A stretch of DNA of 64,000 nucleotides, from assembly GCA_036927565.1 (NCBI GenBank), contig JAYESD010000010.1, forward strand, positions 41,843,298 to 41,907,297. The letters run 5' to 3'. Positions within the stretch are counted from its first letter, which is position 1; each line of letters starts with the position of its first letter. The position numbers and the translations under genes were made by a program. This document shows positions 11,061-22,082 of this stretch, piece after piece. Origin of the DNA: Tuctoria greenei. Its lineage: Eukaryota; Streptophyta; Magnoliopsida; Poales; Poaceae. The notes under the pieces were generated by a model, which saw only the letters and a list, made by a program, of their open reading frames with translations, made no database searches and had not been told where the DNA came from.

Positions 11061-12365
11061 TGATTACACAACTAGATACAAAAGTGCTTGGTTTGGAATC
11101 CATTAAAACACTTTATGCTGCTGATGCTGATTTTAAAGAACCTTTCTCTCGTTGCATTGATGGAAAAGGTTGCCATAAATATTATATGCATGATGGCTTC
11201 TTGTTTTGGACTAACAAAATATGCATTCCAGCTTGCTCGATTCGTCAAGTTCTTTTGCAGGAAGCACATGCCGGTGGACTAGCTGGTCATTTTGGCGTCA
11301 AAAAGACATTGGACATGCTCTCTGGTCATTTCTTTTGGCCACATATGCGACGTGATGTCCAGCGGCACGTTGGGTGCTGCATCGTTTCCTTGAAACCTAA
11401 GTCCCGCCTCAATCCCCATGGTTTATATACTCCATTACCTACTCCACATGTACCTTTGGAAGATATATCTATAGATGTTGTTCTTGGGTTACCTCGCTCT
11501 CAGAGGGGGAGGGGTTCTATTTTTGTTGTTGTAGATCGTTTTTTAAAATGGCACATTTTATCCACTGTCATAAGAGCGATGATGCTTCACACATTGCTGA
11601 TTTGTTTATCAGGGAGATTGTTCATTTACATGGAGTTCCAAAGACTATTGTTTCAGACCGGGATACTAAATTTCTCAGCTACTTTTGGAAGACATTGTGG
11701 GCTAAGCTTGGCACAAAGTTGTTATTTTCAACCACTTGTCATCCACAAACGGATGGCCAAACTGAAGTTGTCAACCATACATTGTCAACCATGTTGCGTG
11801 CTATGTTGAAAAAGAATTTGAAGCTCTGGGAAGACTGGCTTCCACATGTTGAATTTGCTTATAACAGGGCAGTCCATTCCACAACAAACTCTTGTCCATT
11901 TAAATAGTTTATGGGTTTAAACAGCATACTCCCATGGATCTTTTGCCTTTACCATTACAGGAACAAGTTAACTTGGATGCCACAAAAAGATCAGACTTTA
12001 TCAAGAGGTTACATGCAGAGACAAGAAAGAATATTGAGAAGAAATCAGCACAATATGCAAAGCAAGCAAACAAAGGTAAGAAGAAGGTTACATTTCAGCA
12101 AGGAAATCTTGTATGGTTGCATCTACGAACGGATCGCTTTCCCCAACAGTGTAAGAGTAAGTTATCTTCTCAGGGTGATGGTCCGTTCAAGGTTCTCCAA
12201 AAGATAAATGATAATTCTTACAAAATCGAGCTGCCACCGGATTATTCCAATGTGAGTACAACATTCAATGTCAAAGACTTGCTTCCATTTGTTGGTGAGC
12301 CTGAGTTGAGGACGACTCCTTCTCAAGAGGGGGAGGCTAATGAGGACATGGCTAGCATTCACTGA
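11061..12365 (+). pseudogene. CRM-B integrase with C-terminal tail entering the 3' LTR
   Basis: The zinc-binding region is degraded: it has AGHFGVKKTLDMLSGHFFWP, but the Cys pair is lost in RHVGCCIVSL. The catalytic core has DISIDVVLGLP, VSDRDTKFLS and HPQTDGQTEVVNH, carrying the D, D and E residues. Frame changes lie near 11540 and 11910. The C-terminal domain includes SKLSSQGDGPFKVLQKINDN and FNVKDLLPFVGEPEL. The frame crosses the polypurine tract into the LTR and stops at 12363-12365. Beyond that TGA the same frame encodes a GPITRSRAKQL tail, which is unbroken in the 5' LTR copy. Confidence 0.88.
12325..12337 (+). promoter_or_regulatory. CRM-B polypurine tract
   Basis: AAGAGGGGGAGGC directly precedes the 3' LTR start TAATGAGG. 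It is the expected plus-strand primer site and is also coding for the integrase tail. Confidence 0.88.
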
Positions 12366-13304
12366 TATTCAAATGAAAATCCACTTGATATAGCTGGTCC
12401 AATTACAAGGAGTAGAGCTAAACAATTGCAGAAGGAAATTCATTCTCAGGTGAACGCTAACCTTATGTTTAATAATCAGTCTATGTTGAATGAGCCTATA
12501 CTTTTGAATTCTTGTTTCAATGTCCTTAGTAATGATGGAGTGTATGAACCAGCATGGAATCAAGATGGATTCAAGCCTCTGGACATCTGTACCAAGAAGC
12601 CTATGGTGTGCATGAATAAAATGGTGGTTCATCACCTTAGCATGTGAATGCAACCAGAAGCTAGATGACTGACATATGGTACGAATTTTATGCATCACTA
12701 CGGACAGAATACAAAAAGTTACACAGTGTTCTATAAGTGGATGGAAGTGTTTTCAAGTCTACTTTCCAGCCCATCAAACGGTTCATTATTTGGTTGTTTT
12801 AATAAGGAGTTATGATCATTTTAGTAACTGCTGCCAGAAGCTGAAAAGACGCGCGAACCAGCCGTGAAACCCACTAGAGCATGCGCATGCAGCCATTTAC
12901 TCAAAGTTAAACATCCCTTATCTCTCTATATATCTTGTACTAGACAATGCAATGGGAGGGAGCTTATTTTATTGAATTCAGAATACACAAACATGAGGAG
13001 TTTTGTTTATGTGTGAGTCTTGAGAGGCTTAAAATACTTGTTCTTTCGATTTCTGAGGGAGTTGTAGAACGCCGAACTGCAGTTCACCCAGTTCGTGCCT
13101 TCATGTCTATAGGACTTGATTGCGTGGGCTGTTTTGTCGATACGTGGAAGGGTGATTGTCTCGGTAGTTCGTTGCGTGGACAGCCTCGCGGTGCGCTGCC
13201 TCTTCACCAGGTCACGCAACGACAATTAATCATGTTCGCAGATCCTACGAGAATGTTGGGCCACAACAACTTGCTACACGTGCTGCCTAGGCATGAGCAT
13301 ATCA
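12338..13304 (+). repeat. CRM-B 3' LTR
   Basis: This is a 967-bp match of the 5' LTR with scattered substitutions and small indels. It ends GCATATCA and is followed by the second AGCTC at 13305-13309. The TATA-like region at about 12918-12935 is slightly altered. Confidence 0.92.
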
Positions 13305-14067
13305 AGCTCTAAAGGCTCCACGTGTCTCGCAGCACTGGATCGTCCTCCCTCATTAGGGTAGGTCCGGCGTTACCACGTGTAAAGCAAGGTCGGACCTAAC
13401 TCCTTGTATAGCAAAGCTCCGGTTGTGCCACTTGTACAGTGGCCCCGGACCTAACCCCTAGTAGAGGGAAGCTCTGGTGCTGCCACGTGTACAACGGCTC
13501 CGGACCTGCCTCCCCATAGAGGGAAGCTCTTGAGCAGCCATGTGTCGAGCCTCCGGACCTAAGCCTGCAATGGGAAGATCGGCGGATCTCCAACGGCGCA
13601 AACATTCAAGGGGCAGTTAAAGCAACCGTTAGAAGACATGATTACGTGTCATTAATGTCATGTTAATGACACATGATCAGAGGACCATTAGTACCAGTAG
13701 TGCCGCCATTAAGGCGCGTTATCACACTATTCATCATGCTTAATACATACAAATCATGTATTAGGTAATTAAAACCGCCGGGGCCATATGTCGGGCCAGG
13801 CTAACAATGTAACGTCCAGTCCTTGGACAATAAAAGGGTAGCGCTGCACGGTACAAAGGGACAAGTCCAATCAAGTGTCAGATACACATACTCATACATA
13901 CAACGACCATCCGTGGAGTAGGGTATTAGGCTCAGGCGGCCCAAACCACATAAAAATCCTCGTGTCACCATCTTGTTCATGATCTCACGCGCGCCCCAAC
14001 AAATCATGAACCTCCGCGGACTACGATCTAGTAGTACCGGGAGAAGTGTCGATTGCACACTTCGACA
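13305..14067 (+). repeat. Tat-A 3' LTR, remainder
   Basis: It resumes the LTR cut at 6201. It carries a degenerate ~60-bp repeat with GGACCTAACCCC, GAGGGAAGCTC and CCACGTGT; exact CACGTGT cores are at 13319, 13374 and 13484. A TATA-like CAATAAAAGG lies at 13828-13837. It ends CACTTCGACA at 14067. Sequence and order match the Tat-D and Tat-E LTRs. Confidence 0.88.
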
Positions 14068-14412
14068 GCGACGATGATGGCGGCGAGCAAGGCTCCCACT
14101 CGGTTGTGTACCCCAACGGGGGGGACGCTTCATCCTCGTTCCCTTCTTCATACGTATCACCTACAACAACTTAATATAGCAATCGTGATCATGAAGGCTC
14201 AGCAAGACTTAATCGACTAACCTAAGCATGAAACTCTATATGCACAGGATACATAACATAAGAAGTGATATTGCAATAAAGGACTCACCTACATGTTCAT
14301 GCTTACCTTCATCTTTACTACCAGCAGGTTAAAGGTTCTAGAAAAATAACTTTAGTGAGCATATTCTATGGCAAGCATTGTTGCAAAAAGCAATAATAAT
14401 TTAATACATCAT
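14068..14412. other. 345 bp between Tat-A and Tat-C
   Basis: No gene or repeat is recognised. The last bases before Tat-C, ATCAT (14408-14412), match the first bases after it (ATCAC, 24995-24999), so this stretch and the sequence from 24995 were contiguous before Tat-C inserted. Confidence 0.6.
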
Positions 14413-15172
14413 TATCGAAGTGTGCTTGCGACACCTCCCCCGGACCTGCTATGCGAGCAGCCCGCGGAGGTTCTTGATCGGAAGGGCTTAGTCCTCGGGA
14501 GGGATTGCACGTATGGAAGATGGTGAGACGGTGGTTTTACGTAGTTCGGGCCGCCGGAGCGTAATATCCGACTTTACGGTGCGAGTTGTATTGCTGGTGT
14601 GAATTCGTGTGTTGAGTATGTATGAGTCAAGATCCCTTGTAACGGAGGCAGTACGGTGCTTTTAGACAAGGTCGGATGCCTTATAAGTGGGGTTCGGGGC
14701 CCGACAGGTGGCCCCATGGCAATCTCATCCTAATGATCTAAGGCTTCTTGCATAAGCTTCATCTGACCATGGCTTGAAGACCCGCCGCTTGTCGCCTTCA
14801 GATGCTAGTGGCCCGGTGGCGATCTTATCCTAAATATTTGGGACTGCAGGACACATGGTTGAGTCGGAGCTAGCCTCCACGGGAGGCGGCCAACTTAGTT
14901 CCACGGACCACATGGCAGCACCGGAGCCCATTCCTATGGAGGAGCGGGGTCCCACCCTAATGGACACGTGGCCGTTTGGGAGCCCGTCTCTTCGGGGGAG
15001 CTGGACCGCGTATTGAGGTCCATGTATAAGAGTCGGATCCCGTACCTGAGGTAGGGTGGGGTCTTGGCCTTTTCGACATGTGGCGCCATCAGACCCTGCC
15101 TCAGGTGGAAGAAAGGGTACTTAAGTGCTTTTAGCATGTGCACGAGGGTACCCGGTATGCCGAGTACCGACA
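14413..15172 (-). repeat. Tat-C 3' LTR (760 bp)
   Basis: Read on the minus strand it begins TGTCGGTACTCGGCATACC at 15172 and ends CTTCGATA at 14413 (the last CA is mutated). Next to it at 15173-15190 is GGTGGACCCAGTGGCCAC (minus), the likely polypurine tract. About 330 bp present in the 5' LTR (roughly 24310-24640) is missing. Confidence 0.88.
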
Positions 15173-15249
15173 GTGGCCACTGGGTCCACCCTGAGGGGAG
15201 GTGATGTGCCCGATGGTGGAGCCTTATCCTTGCTTTCCCGCGCTACCTT

Positions 15250-18200
15250 TTGAATTTGTCTTGGTCAGTCGAAGCAGTGCGTACCTCTGCCATCGTGGCC
15301 ACGCATCCTCTTCTAGTTGAGGGGTCGTGGCGGCAGGATCTTTACTTGCGGCAGCTTCTTAATTGCAATGGTTCCAAATGTGGCTGTTGCGCTTCTGTTG
15401 CTCTTGCTCCGCCTTTATATGAACCTCCGGGTTGCCTTCTCAGGTGGGGGCCCGCTCGAGACGATCTTTCTGACAAGGGACCGGGGCCCTGCTGTCATGG
15501 ATGTTGTGGGTTGAGCAGCGGTTTTTGGGCCCATGCGACTTGCACGATGTGCTCAAACATCGCCAGGGGTTTAAAAGGAAAACATTGTTGGCAAAAGGTG
15601 GTTCCTCCCTTACTCACACCCAAATGTTCGAGCCTTCATCTTCCTCCTTGAGCACCCATGCTTTCCCCACCTTCGAGGTTCTTAACTCCTGGTCTAATGG
15701 CCCCGGAGTTGCCTCCTTCCCGAGTGGTGGACATAGCACCCGTGAGATGGCTGCTTGTCTAGGAGGACGAGGAGAGGTGGAATATGATCCGCCCCGGCTC
15801 CCTGCCTCCGATGCTAGAGGAGAAAGAGATCATCTTCTTCACCTCGTACGCGTACTCCGCGTTCGTTCCACCCGTTTCCTCCTTCCTTGTGATGCGTCTG
15901 GAGGTCCTCGGGCTCTAGCTTGATCACCTGTTGCCAAACTCTTTGGTGGTGGTGGCGATGTTCTCGCACTTCTGCAAGATGTTCGTCAGAGTGTACTCGT
16001 TCGTGCTGGTGTTCCAGCAATTTTTCGTGCTGAGGCAGACTGGAAAGAGCAAGACGAACTTCCTCAGCGCCTACTACTTCCAGCATGGGGTAATAGTCCC
16101 TTCAAGTACACCACGCCATTTTCACCACAAGATGGAACGATTGGAGGGGTGACTGGGTGATCTTACACGCTGATGCCCACGATCGCATGGTCCTGCCCAC
16201 TGACCGGCCGACCTTAAGGAAGACGACCTGGGAGGAGTCTCAGAGTTGAAGCCGGAGTCCCGGTGATGATGAGGATCCGATACCTTGCGAATCATGGTTT
16301 GTCGTCATTGATGGTGCTGGCGGACTTTGAGCTTCAATGCCTGGCTCCCCTCCAACATTGTTGTCTTGTAGCATGGCTATACTTTAGGCTGTAGGACGGC
16401 ACCAGGCTGGTGAGGGGTCGTGACACCGAGATGACCCTGCAAGAGGTGTTTGATGTGATGTCCAAGGCGTGTGATGACCCTTTGTGTTCTGACGTCTTCA
16501 CCCATCTACGGCCTTGTCCACCACTTTGCACGGATCGAGATCTCAGAGTGAAGATCCTAAGGGAGATGCCAAACCTGGACGCACTTGGTCTTGCGCCACG
16601 GCAGGTTGGAGATGTGGACCGTGGACAAATCATCGCTGACTCTCTGCAGGAGTTTGCACACGCTCCAAGCTCTGAGTGCCGAGGGTGGTAGACCCGTCCT
16701 CCGATAGGGGGAAGGGCAAAGCGCCCGTCCCTGATATGGGGAAGGGGAAGTCGCTGGTGGTCGAGGTTGCGAAGGACAAATGTCTTCGACGGTTCCCTTG
16801 GCGGCCTTTGTTCCAAGCCAACATCCGATGAAGCGCCCATCCTCCACCTCGGCTGTTGGCGGTTCTTTGAGGAGAGGCCTAGCCTGCCAAGTGATGAGTC
16901 TCCTATCGGCTTAGGACAGCGCACCAGCTAGCATGTCCACTGCTGGTGCAGCCCAAGGCATCGGTGAGGGGTCCGAGAGCGCTACATCCATAGAGCCCCA
17001 GGCCAAGAGGCATCGGGCTGCTAGAAATCTTGCCATGGGCTTGACAATGGGTGCCGTTGGCGGCTATAATGGAGACCCCAGAAGTGGCGCCGTTGAGGTC
17101 GGTGGAGACACATCGATGTGGGCCGACAAAAGTGTCGACGATTCCATTGGAAGCCCAGTTAGATCGATCCTGCCCGCCGTATCGATAGTAGAGCCCACAA
17201 CTTTGGAGCCAACAAAAGTCCAGACCCCCTGAAGCTTCAGGGGACATCGATAAGGAATCCTTTCAAAATCTTGCATTGCTGTCCTATTTGTTTGCTTGTC
17301 TAAACATACTTTGACTCCAATCTGCATGTCTTCGTCAGCTGTGGTGACACCCTTACTGCCGGGGGTAGTTGTCTGGAGTGCTTCGAAGTCGGCCCAGGGG
17401 CCATGACTGCATCAGTGGAGCAGACTGCCAAGCCGGTACAAGGGAGCGGTTCTTTGGCGCCTGCGCTTGGCGCGAGAAGTGAAGCACGTCCGGCTGCCAT
17501 GCCAGAGGTAATGTCGATGTCCATTCTACAAGCTGAGGGTCCAGCCCCCAAAGCTGCTGCTTCAGCAAGTGGCGCCTCAGGCAATGGTGATGCTGCCACT
17601 TCGGGTGGCGACGCAACTTTCACTCGACTCCCGGTGGCGAGGCCCCCGACATCGGTGACCTTCCCCTCATCGTCGTAGGGGGAATAGGCTCCCGAGGCGA
17701 TCACTGGTGGCCATCTGTAGCTTCCGGAGAACTAGAGCGCCTCTCCGATGACATCGACTCGGTGTAGTACAGCATCAACCTAATGCATTCCAACCTCCTA
17801 AAAGCGCATCACGCCCTCGCCACATAGTGGTAGAAGCTGCGAGCAGAGAACGGGTGCCTCTGGGCCTGGGAGGACCTTTTGATGTCCAGGATTGATGAGG
17901 CAAAGAAGAACCACCAGAAATAGGGTGTGGAGCTGGAGTTGAGGCGCTGCATGTCGAATGCTATGGCCGCAGAGTCCCAGACGATTCTAGACGATGCCAA
18001 GGCGACAAATCGAGCGGCTGATGCCCACCTCAGTGCCCTTGAAGATCTTCGAGTGATCCTAGGATGCCGCGAGGCCGTTGTTGTATAGCGAGAGGTCGTT
18101 GTTGCTGAGCAAGAGGCGACGGCCCGTGTTATGAAGACTAAGGATGAGGTAGATCAGGACAGGTTGCAGTCCTGATCAGAGACCTTGAGCTTCGTGAGAG

Positions 18201-18535
18201 CAACCTGCCGCGGGATCAAGAGCAGCATCTAGCTTAGTGCTAGGAACTCCTCCTGCTAGAGTTTGACGTCCAAACTCGGAAGCAGACTTCAGAGCATCGT
18301 GCTCGGGAGCTAGATCTACAGGAGCGACAGCTGGCCCGCCATCTGGAAGAAGAGGGTAGAGCACTGATGGAGACAGTGACATCCCACGTTCTGTTGTGCT
18401 ACTGGAGTTGGTATCCGGAGATACCTCCGGACCCGGTATTCGACAACTCCGTCGCGGTGCGTGAAGAGTCGGCAACGGTGGAAGTCAAGGATGCCACCAA
18501 ACATGTCGCTGCACAATTCGCGAGAGACTGAGGTC
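15250..18535 (+). pseudogene. Tat-C antisense ORF (aORF)
   Basis: This is the counterpart of the Tat-A aORF, on the strand opposite to Tat-C gag. The Transposase_28-like domain is recognisable at about 15820-16150 (EIIFFTSYAYSAFVPP, AMFSHFCKMFVRVY, KSKTNFLSAYYFQHG) with one TAG inside. The middle (16400-17700) is fragmented, Ser/Ala/Pro-rich and shifts frame several times. The end (17800-18535) encodes a broken coiled coil rich in Glu, Arg and Ala (VELELRRCMSNAMAA, ANRAADAHLSALEDL). I could not place the intron seen in Tat-A and Tat-E. Function is unknown. Confidence 0.72.
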
Positions 18536-18934
18536 GGCGGCCCCTAGGCGGGGGCACCTTAGTATCTGAGGCTCGCCTCTTTGTAAATATTCTTTAATGA
18601 ATTCGAATTCAGTTTTGGCTTCTTATTTGTGTCTTGTGTTTCCCATCTTGTTCACCCGGGCCCTTAGCAACGTAAGGGCCTGAAGAACTTTGCCCACTTT
18701 GTATGTTTTTGAGGAACCAATGATCGCACAATTGACATAGCAGATCTGTCGTCAGTTGACGTTCTGCCTATGGAACCACCATAGAGGCCCCCTGGTAGAT
18801 GTGTCCAAGTGGCTGGGCACACCTACCACTTGATTGTAGGATGTCCTCGGTGGGCCCCATGCGGAGCGGGAGAGTTTGAGTAGATGAACTCAGCGGGGCC
18901 CTTCAGGGGTGCCAAGCTTTGTCTAAGTAGAGAC
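18536..18934. other. Spacer 3' of the Tat-C aORF with conserved hairpin
   Basis: GGCCCCCTGGTAGATGT at 18786-18802 is identical to the block behind the aORF in Tat-A and Tat-E. It overlaps a hairpin at 18794-18827 (GGTAGATGTGTCC pairing with GGGCACACCTACC). No other feature is seen. Confidence 0.65.
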
Positions 18935-20700
18935 GTTGACGACATGCCCTCTGGATGGTGCCAGAGCTTGTTGCTTTTGCATCGCCCACCATCGTTGTAG
19001 AAACATCTATGGTAGGCCCCTCAGGTGGTGCTGGAGCTGTTAGCTCCGGCTTCACCCACTATCGCTGTAGAAACGTCGACGACAGGCCCCCTGGGGTTGT
19101 GTCGGAGCTGGCTGCTCTGGCTTCGCCCACTGTCGCTGTAGAAGCATTGATGGCAGGCCCCCTGAGAATGCCAGAGATGGCTGCTCCAGCTTCACCCACC
19201 ATCGTTGTAGAAATGTCGACGGTAGGCCCCCTGGGTGGTGCCGAAGCTAGCTGCTCTAGCGTCGCCATCCATCGTTGTAGAAACGTCGATGGCAGGCACC
19301 CTAGGTGGTGCCAGAGCTGGCTGGTCTGCCTTCGCCCACTATCACTGTAGAAATGTCGACAACGGGCCACTGGGGTGCTGGAGTTGGCTGCTCCAGCTTC
19401 TCCCACCATCGCTATAGAAACATCAACAACAGGCCCCCAGGAGGTGCTGGAGCTGGCTGCTCCGGCGTCTCCCTACATCGTTGTAGAAATGTTGATGAAA
19501 GGCCCCTTGGGTGGTGCCGGAGCTGGCTGCTCTGGTGTCACCCACCACCACTGTAGAAATGTCGATGGCAGGCCCCCTGGGTGGTGTTGGAGCTGCCTGC
19601 TCCAGCATCGCCCTCCGTCGTTGTAGAAACATCGATGGCAGCACCCCTCGATGGTGTCAGAGCTTGTTGCTCCAGCTTCGCCCACTGTCGCTGTAGAAAC
19701 ATTGATAGCAGGCCTCCTAGGGGGTGCCAGTGTTGGTTGCACCAGCTTTGCCCACCATCACTGTAGAAATTTTGATAATAGGCCCCATGGGTGGTGCCGG
19801 AGCTATCCGACGTCGTCCTCCATCATTGTAGAAACGTATACGGCATTCCCCCTGGGTGGTGCCAGAGCTGGCTGCTCCGGCATCGCCCACTATTATTGTA
19901 GAAACGTCGACGGCAGGCCCCCTGAGGGGTGCCAGAGCTGGCTGCTCCATCGTCGTTCACCACCGATGTGTAGCAACTTCGACAGTAGGCCCCAGGGATA
20001 CAGGTTACCACAAGAGAACCATATTAGCAACAAGAGCGGGGCGGTAGAGTGTACTCACAAATCAGCGCTTGTTACTGTCATCGATGTGTTGGGATGTCGA
20101 CGGCAGACCCCCTGGGAGGTGCCGGAGCTGGCTACTCCGGCGTCGTCCACAACCAATGTGTAGCAACTTCGACGGTAGGCCCCTGGTATACAGGTTACCA
20201 CCAGAGAACCCTGTCAGCAACAAGAGCGGGGCGGGAGAGTGTACTCATGAATCAGCGCTTGTTACTCTCATCGACGTGCTGGGACGTTTACGGCGGGCCC
20301 CCAGGGAGGTTCCGGAGCTGGCTGCTCTGGCATCGTCCACCACCGATGTGTAACAACTTCGATGGCAGGCTCCTGATATACAGGTTACCACAAGAGAACC
20401 CTGTTAGCAACAAGATCGGGGCGAGAGAATGTACTCACGAATGAGCGCTTGTTACCATCATCGACGTGCTGGTCAACAGCGGGTCCCGTGGGAGGTGCCG
20501 GAGCTGGCTGCTCCGGCGTTGTCCACCACCGATGTGTAGCAACTTCGACGGTAGGCCCGAGGTATATTGGTTACCACAAGAGAACCAAGTTAGCAACAAG
20601 AGCGGGGCGGAAGAGTGTACTCACGAATCAGCACTTGTTACTATCATCAACGTGTTGGGATGTCGACAGCGGGCCCCCTGGGAGGTGCTAGACCTGGCTG
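18935..20700 (-). repeat. Satellite-like array: 70-bp repeats, then about 190-bp higher-order units
   Basis: About 15 units of 70 bp run from 18935 to 19980. Each carries GGCCCCCTGGGTGGTGCCGG, a GCTGGCTGCTCCGGC core, CGCCCACCATCG and TTGTAGAAACGTCGA. From 19960 a longer unit repeats about four times; CACCGATGTG-type anchors lie at 19961, 20151, 20341 and 20526 (spacing 185-190 bp). Each longer unit combines one 70-bp-type segment with about 120 bp containing ATACAGGTTACCACAAGAGA and AGCAACAAGAGCGGGGCG. Open frames across the array are by-products of the repeat length. Confidence 0.88.
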
Positions 20701-21661
20701 TCCTGCATACATGATAAAGGAGGGACTACTTTGCTCGCTGGTTTACCTCTCTTTTCCCCTTAGCTTTGTCATGTCTTACTGTCCTGAGCTGGCACACAAG
20801 GCTTGGGTAATTCAATGTGCTAGTGCTTCGGAGTCTGGCTCCTACCGTCCATAGGGTGCAAGCTTTCTGGCACCCAGTACTCGGCCGTAGCGCTGGGAGG
20901 CAGGGTGTGGATGCTTAGGGTACTGGACCAGACTAAGAAGTTTAAACCCCCCGAACCTTCGACATGGCGTAGACCTTTCCTGGGAGTCCACCCGACATCA
21001 CAAGACTCTAAGGAAGGGGGCAGCCGACAGAACCCCTCACACATTGCAGGTACCTCAAGCATACCCGCCTGCATTAGTATTGCACAACTCCACCAAGGGT
21101 GAGATAGTGAGCATAAAATCGTGTATGTGAAGGCAATATACAAAAAACGAGCCTAGCATGGTTTATCGAAAAATTAACAAGTAATTAAATGAACATTTTT
21201 AGGGAAACATGGAGTAAGACAGTGATTCTTTTATATTGGCATTCATAGGAAGAAATAGGCTTTTACAAAAGAAGGCAACGACTTGCTTCCAGATGATGAG
21301 GGAGGCAGTGTGCACATGCCTAGGGTTCGAGACCAGGCTAAGCTAACTGCATACTCTAGACCTGACCCTCCTGGAGCTTGGTTGTCCTAAGTGCTGCTCC
21401 CAGACCCTATGAAACCGTCACAATGTCTTACTACTAAGCAAAGGTTAACTTAAAGGTGTGCTCGAAGCCCCGACGGTAACTATCATAGTTGTGGGGAAAC
21501 TTGTCGTCATTTGCTACAGTGGGGCGCTGAGCGGGTGTCTCTACTTTCTACCTTGGTCCCTCCCCTTGCAGGTGGATTGGGCAGAGCTGGATCTGATCTT
21601 GACAACTTTGACAGGAGCGTCGGTGGTGTGTGAAGGCTACAGGTGGGGTGCAGCAGGCGAG
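20701..21661 (-). other. Tat-C spacer between protease remnant and repeats
   Basis: No coding frame is supported. On the minus strand there are blocks resembling the post-pol spacer of the other Tat elements (for example CCTGGTCCAGTACCCTAAGC near 20910-20930). This is the evidence that pol has been removed and not merely decayed. Confidence 0.65.
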
Positions 21662-22069
21662 TCACGCTGACGCGAGCTCGGTAGAGGTCTGACTTGGTCT
21701 AGCAGCACCCAGGGGAGGTGTTGAGTTTGTTGCGAGTGCTTGCAGCTTCTCCAAGGCTAACACCGCAGCGGTGCACTCTCCGTGGACCGTGAGGATGCCG
21801 TAGGGGCTCGACATCTTCAAGACGTGGTAGCTGTAGTGGGCTACGACCATGAATATGTACAGGGCAGGCTTGCCGATGATGGCACTAAAGGGGAGGCTGA
21901 CCTCTGCAACGTCGAAGAGGATGCTCTCCATCCTGAAGTTTTTGGGTGTCCCGAAGGTCACCTGGATGTGGATGTTGTCGTACGGATTGATGTTCCCAAT
22001 GATGACGTGGAGTGTCTTGCGACCCTCGTCGTCGCTGCTGGCATCGGAGTCTTCGTCCTGGTGGACCAC
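21662..22069 (-). pseudogene. Tat-C protease remnant lacking its active site
   Basis: Compared with Tat-E, the protein goes from the acidic region DSDASSDDEGRKTLHVIIG straight to QVTFGTPKNFRMESILFDV. About 110 residues that contain the catalytic DGG in Tat-D and Tat-E are missing. The C-terminal part (SAIIGKPALYIFMVVAHYSY) is well kept. The frame is open, so the deletion appears clean. The product cannot be a working protease. Confidence 0.75.
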
Positions 22070-22082
22070 CTTGATGGCCTGT

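Larger units (their letters stand above)
6202..13304 (+). mobile_element. CRM-B: complete CRM-like chromovirus (Ty3/gypsy), 7103 bp
   Basis: Two LTRs of 965 and 967 bp bound gag-pol in the order gag, protease, RT, RNase H, integrase. The TSD is AGCTC at 6197-6201 and 13305-13309. A PBS matching initiator Met tRNA follows the 5' LTR and a polypurine tract precedes the 3' LTR. The pol C-terminus runs into the LTR with a GPITRSRAKQL motif, as described for the CRM (centromeric) chromovirus clade; clade assignment rests on that and on gag/RT likeness. The LTRs differ at roughly 7-8% of sites by eye, and there are many stops and frameshifts, so this is an old, inactive copy. Confidence 0.85.
1..14067 (+). 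mobile_element. Tat-A: 3' part of a Tat-type Ty3/gypsy retrotransposon, split by CRM-B
   Basis: The segment has the order pol end, noncoding spacer, 72-bp tandem repeats, antisense ORF and 3' LTR, which is the known layout of Tat-lineage Ty3 elements with extra antisense ORFs. The left part (LTR, gag, most of pol) lies outside the window. The 3' LTR starts at 6122 with TGTTGGTACCC, is interrupted by a complete second element (6202-13304) and resumes at 13305 to end TTCGACA at 14067. Joined, the LTR is about 838 bp, close to the 847 and 860 bp LTRs of Tat-D and Tat-E. The target-site duplication cannot be checked because the 5' LTR is absent. Confidence 0.9.

Noticed and set aside
15250..15651. 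133-codon Cys- and Leu-rich plus-strand ORF
   Set aside because: No motif is present, and the recognisable aORF domain reads in another frame further downstream.
18955..20854. Many overlapping open frames of 60-170 codons on both strands
   Set aside because: They recur at 70-bp steps inside the tandem array and have no domain motif, so they are by-products of repeats without stops.
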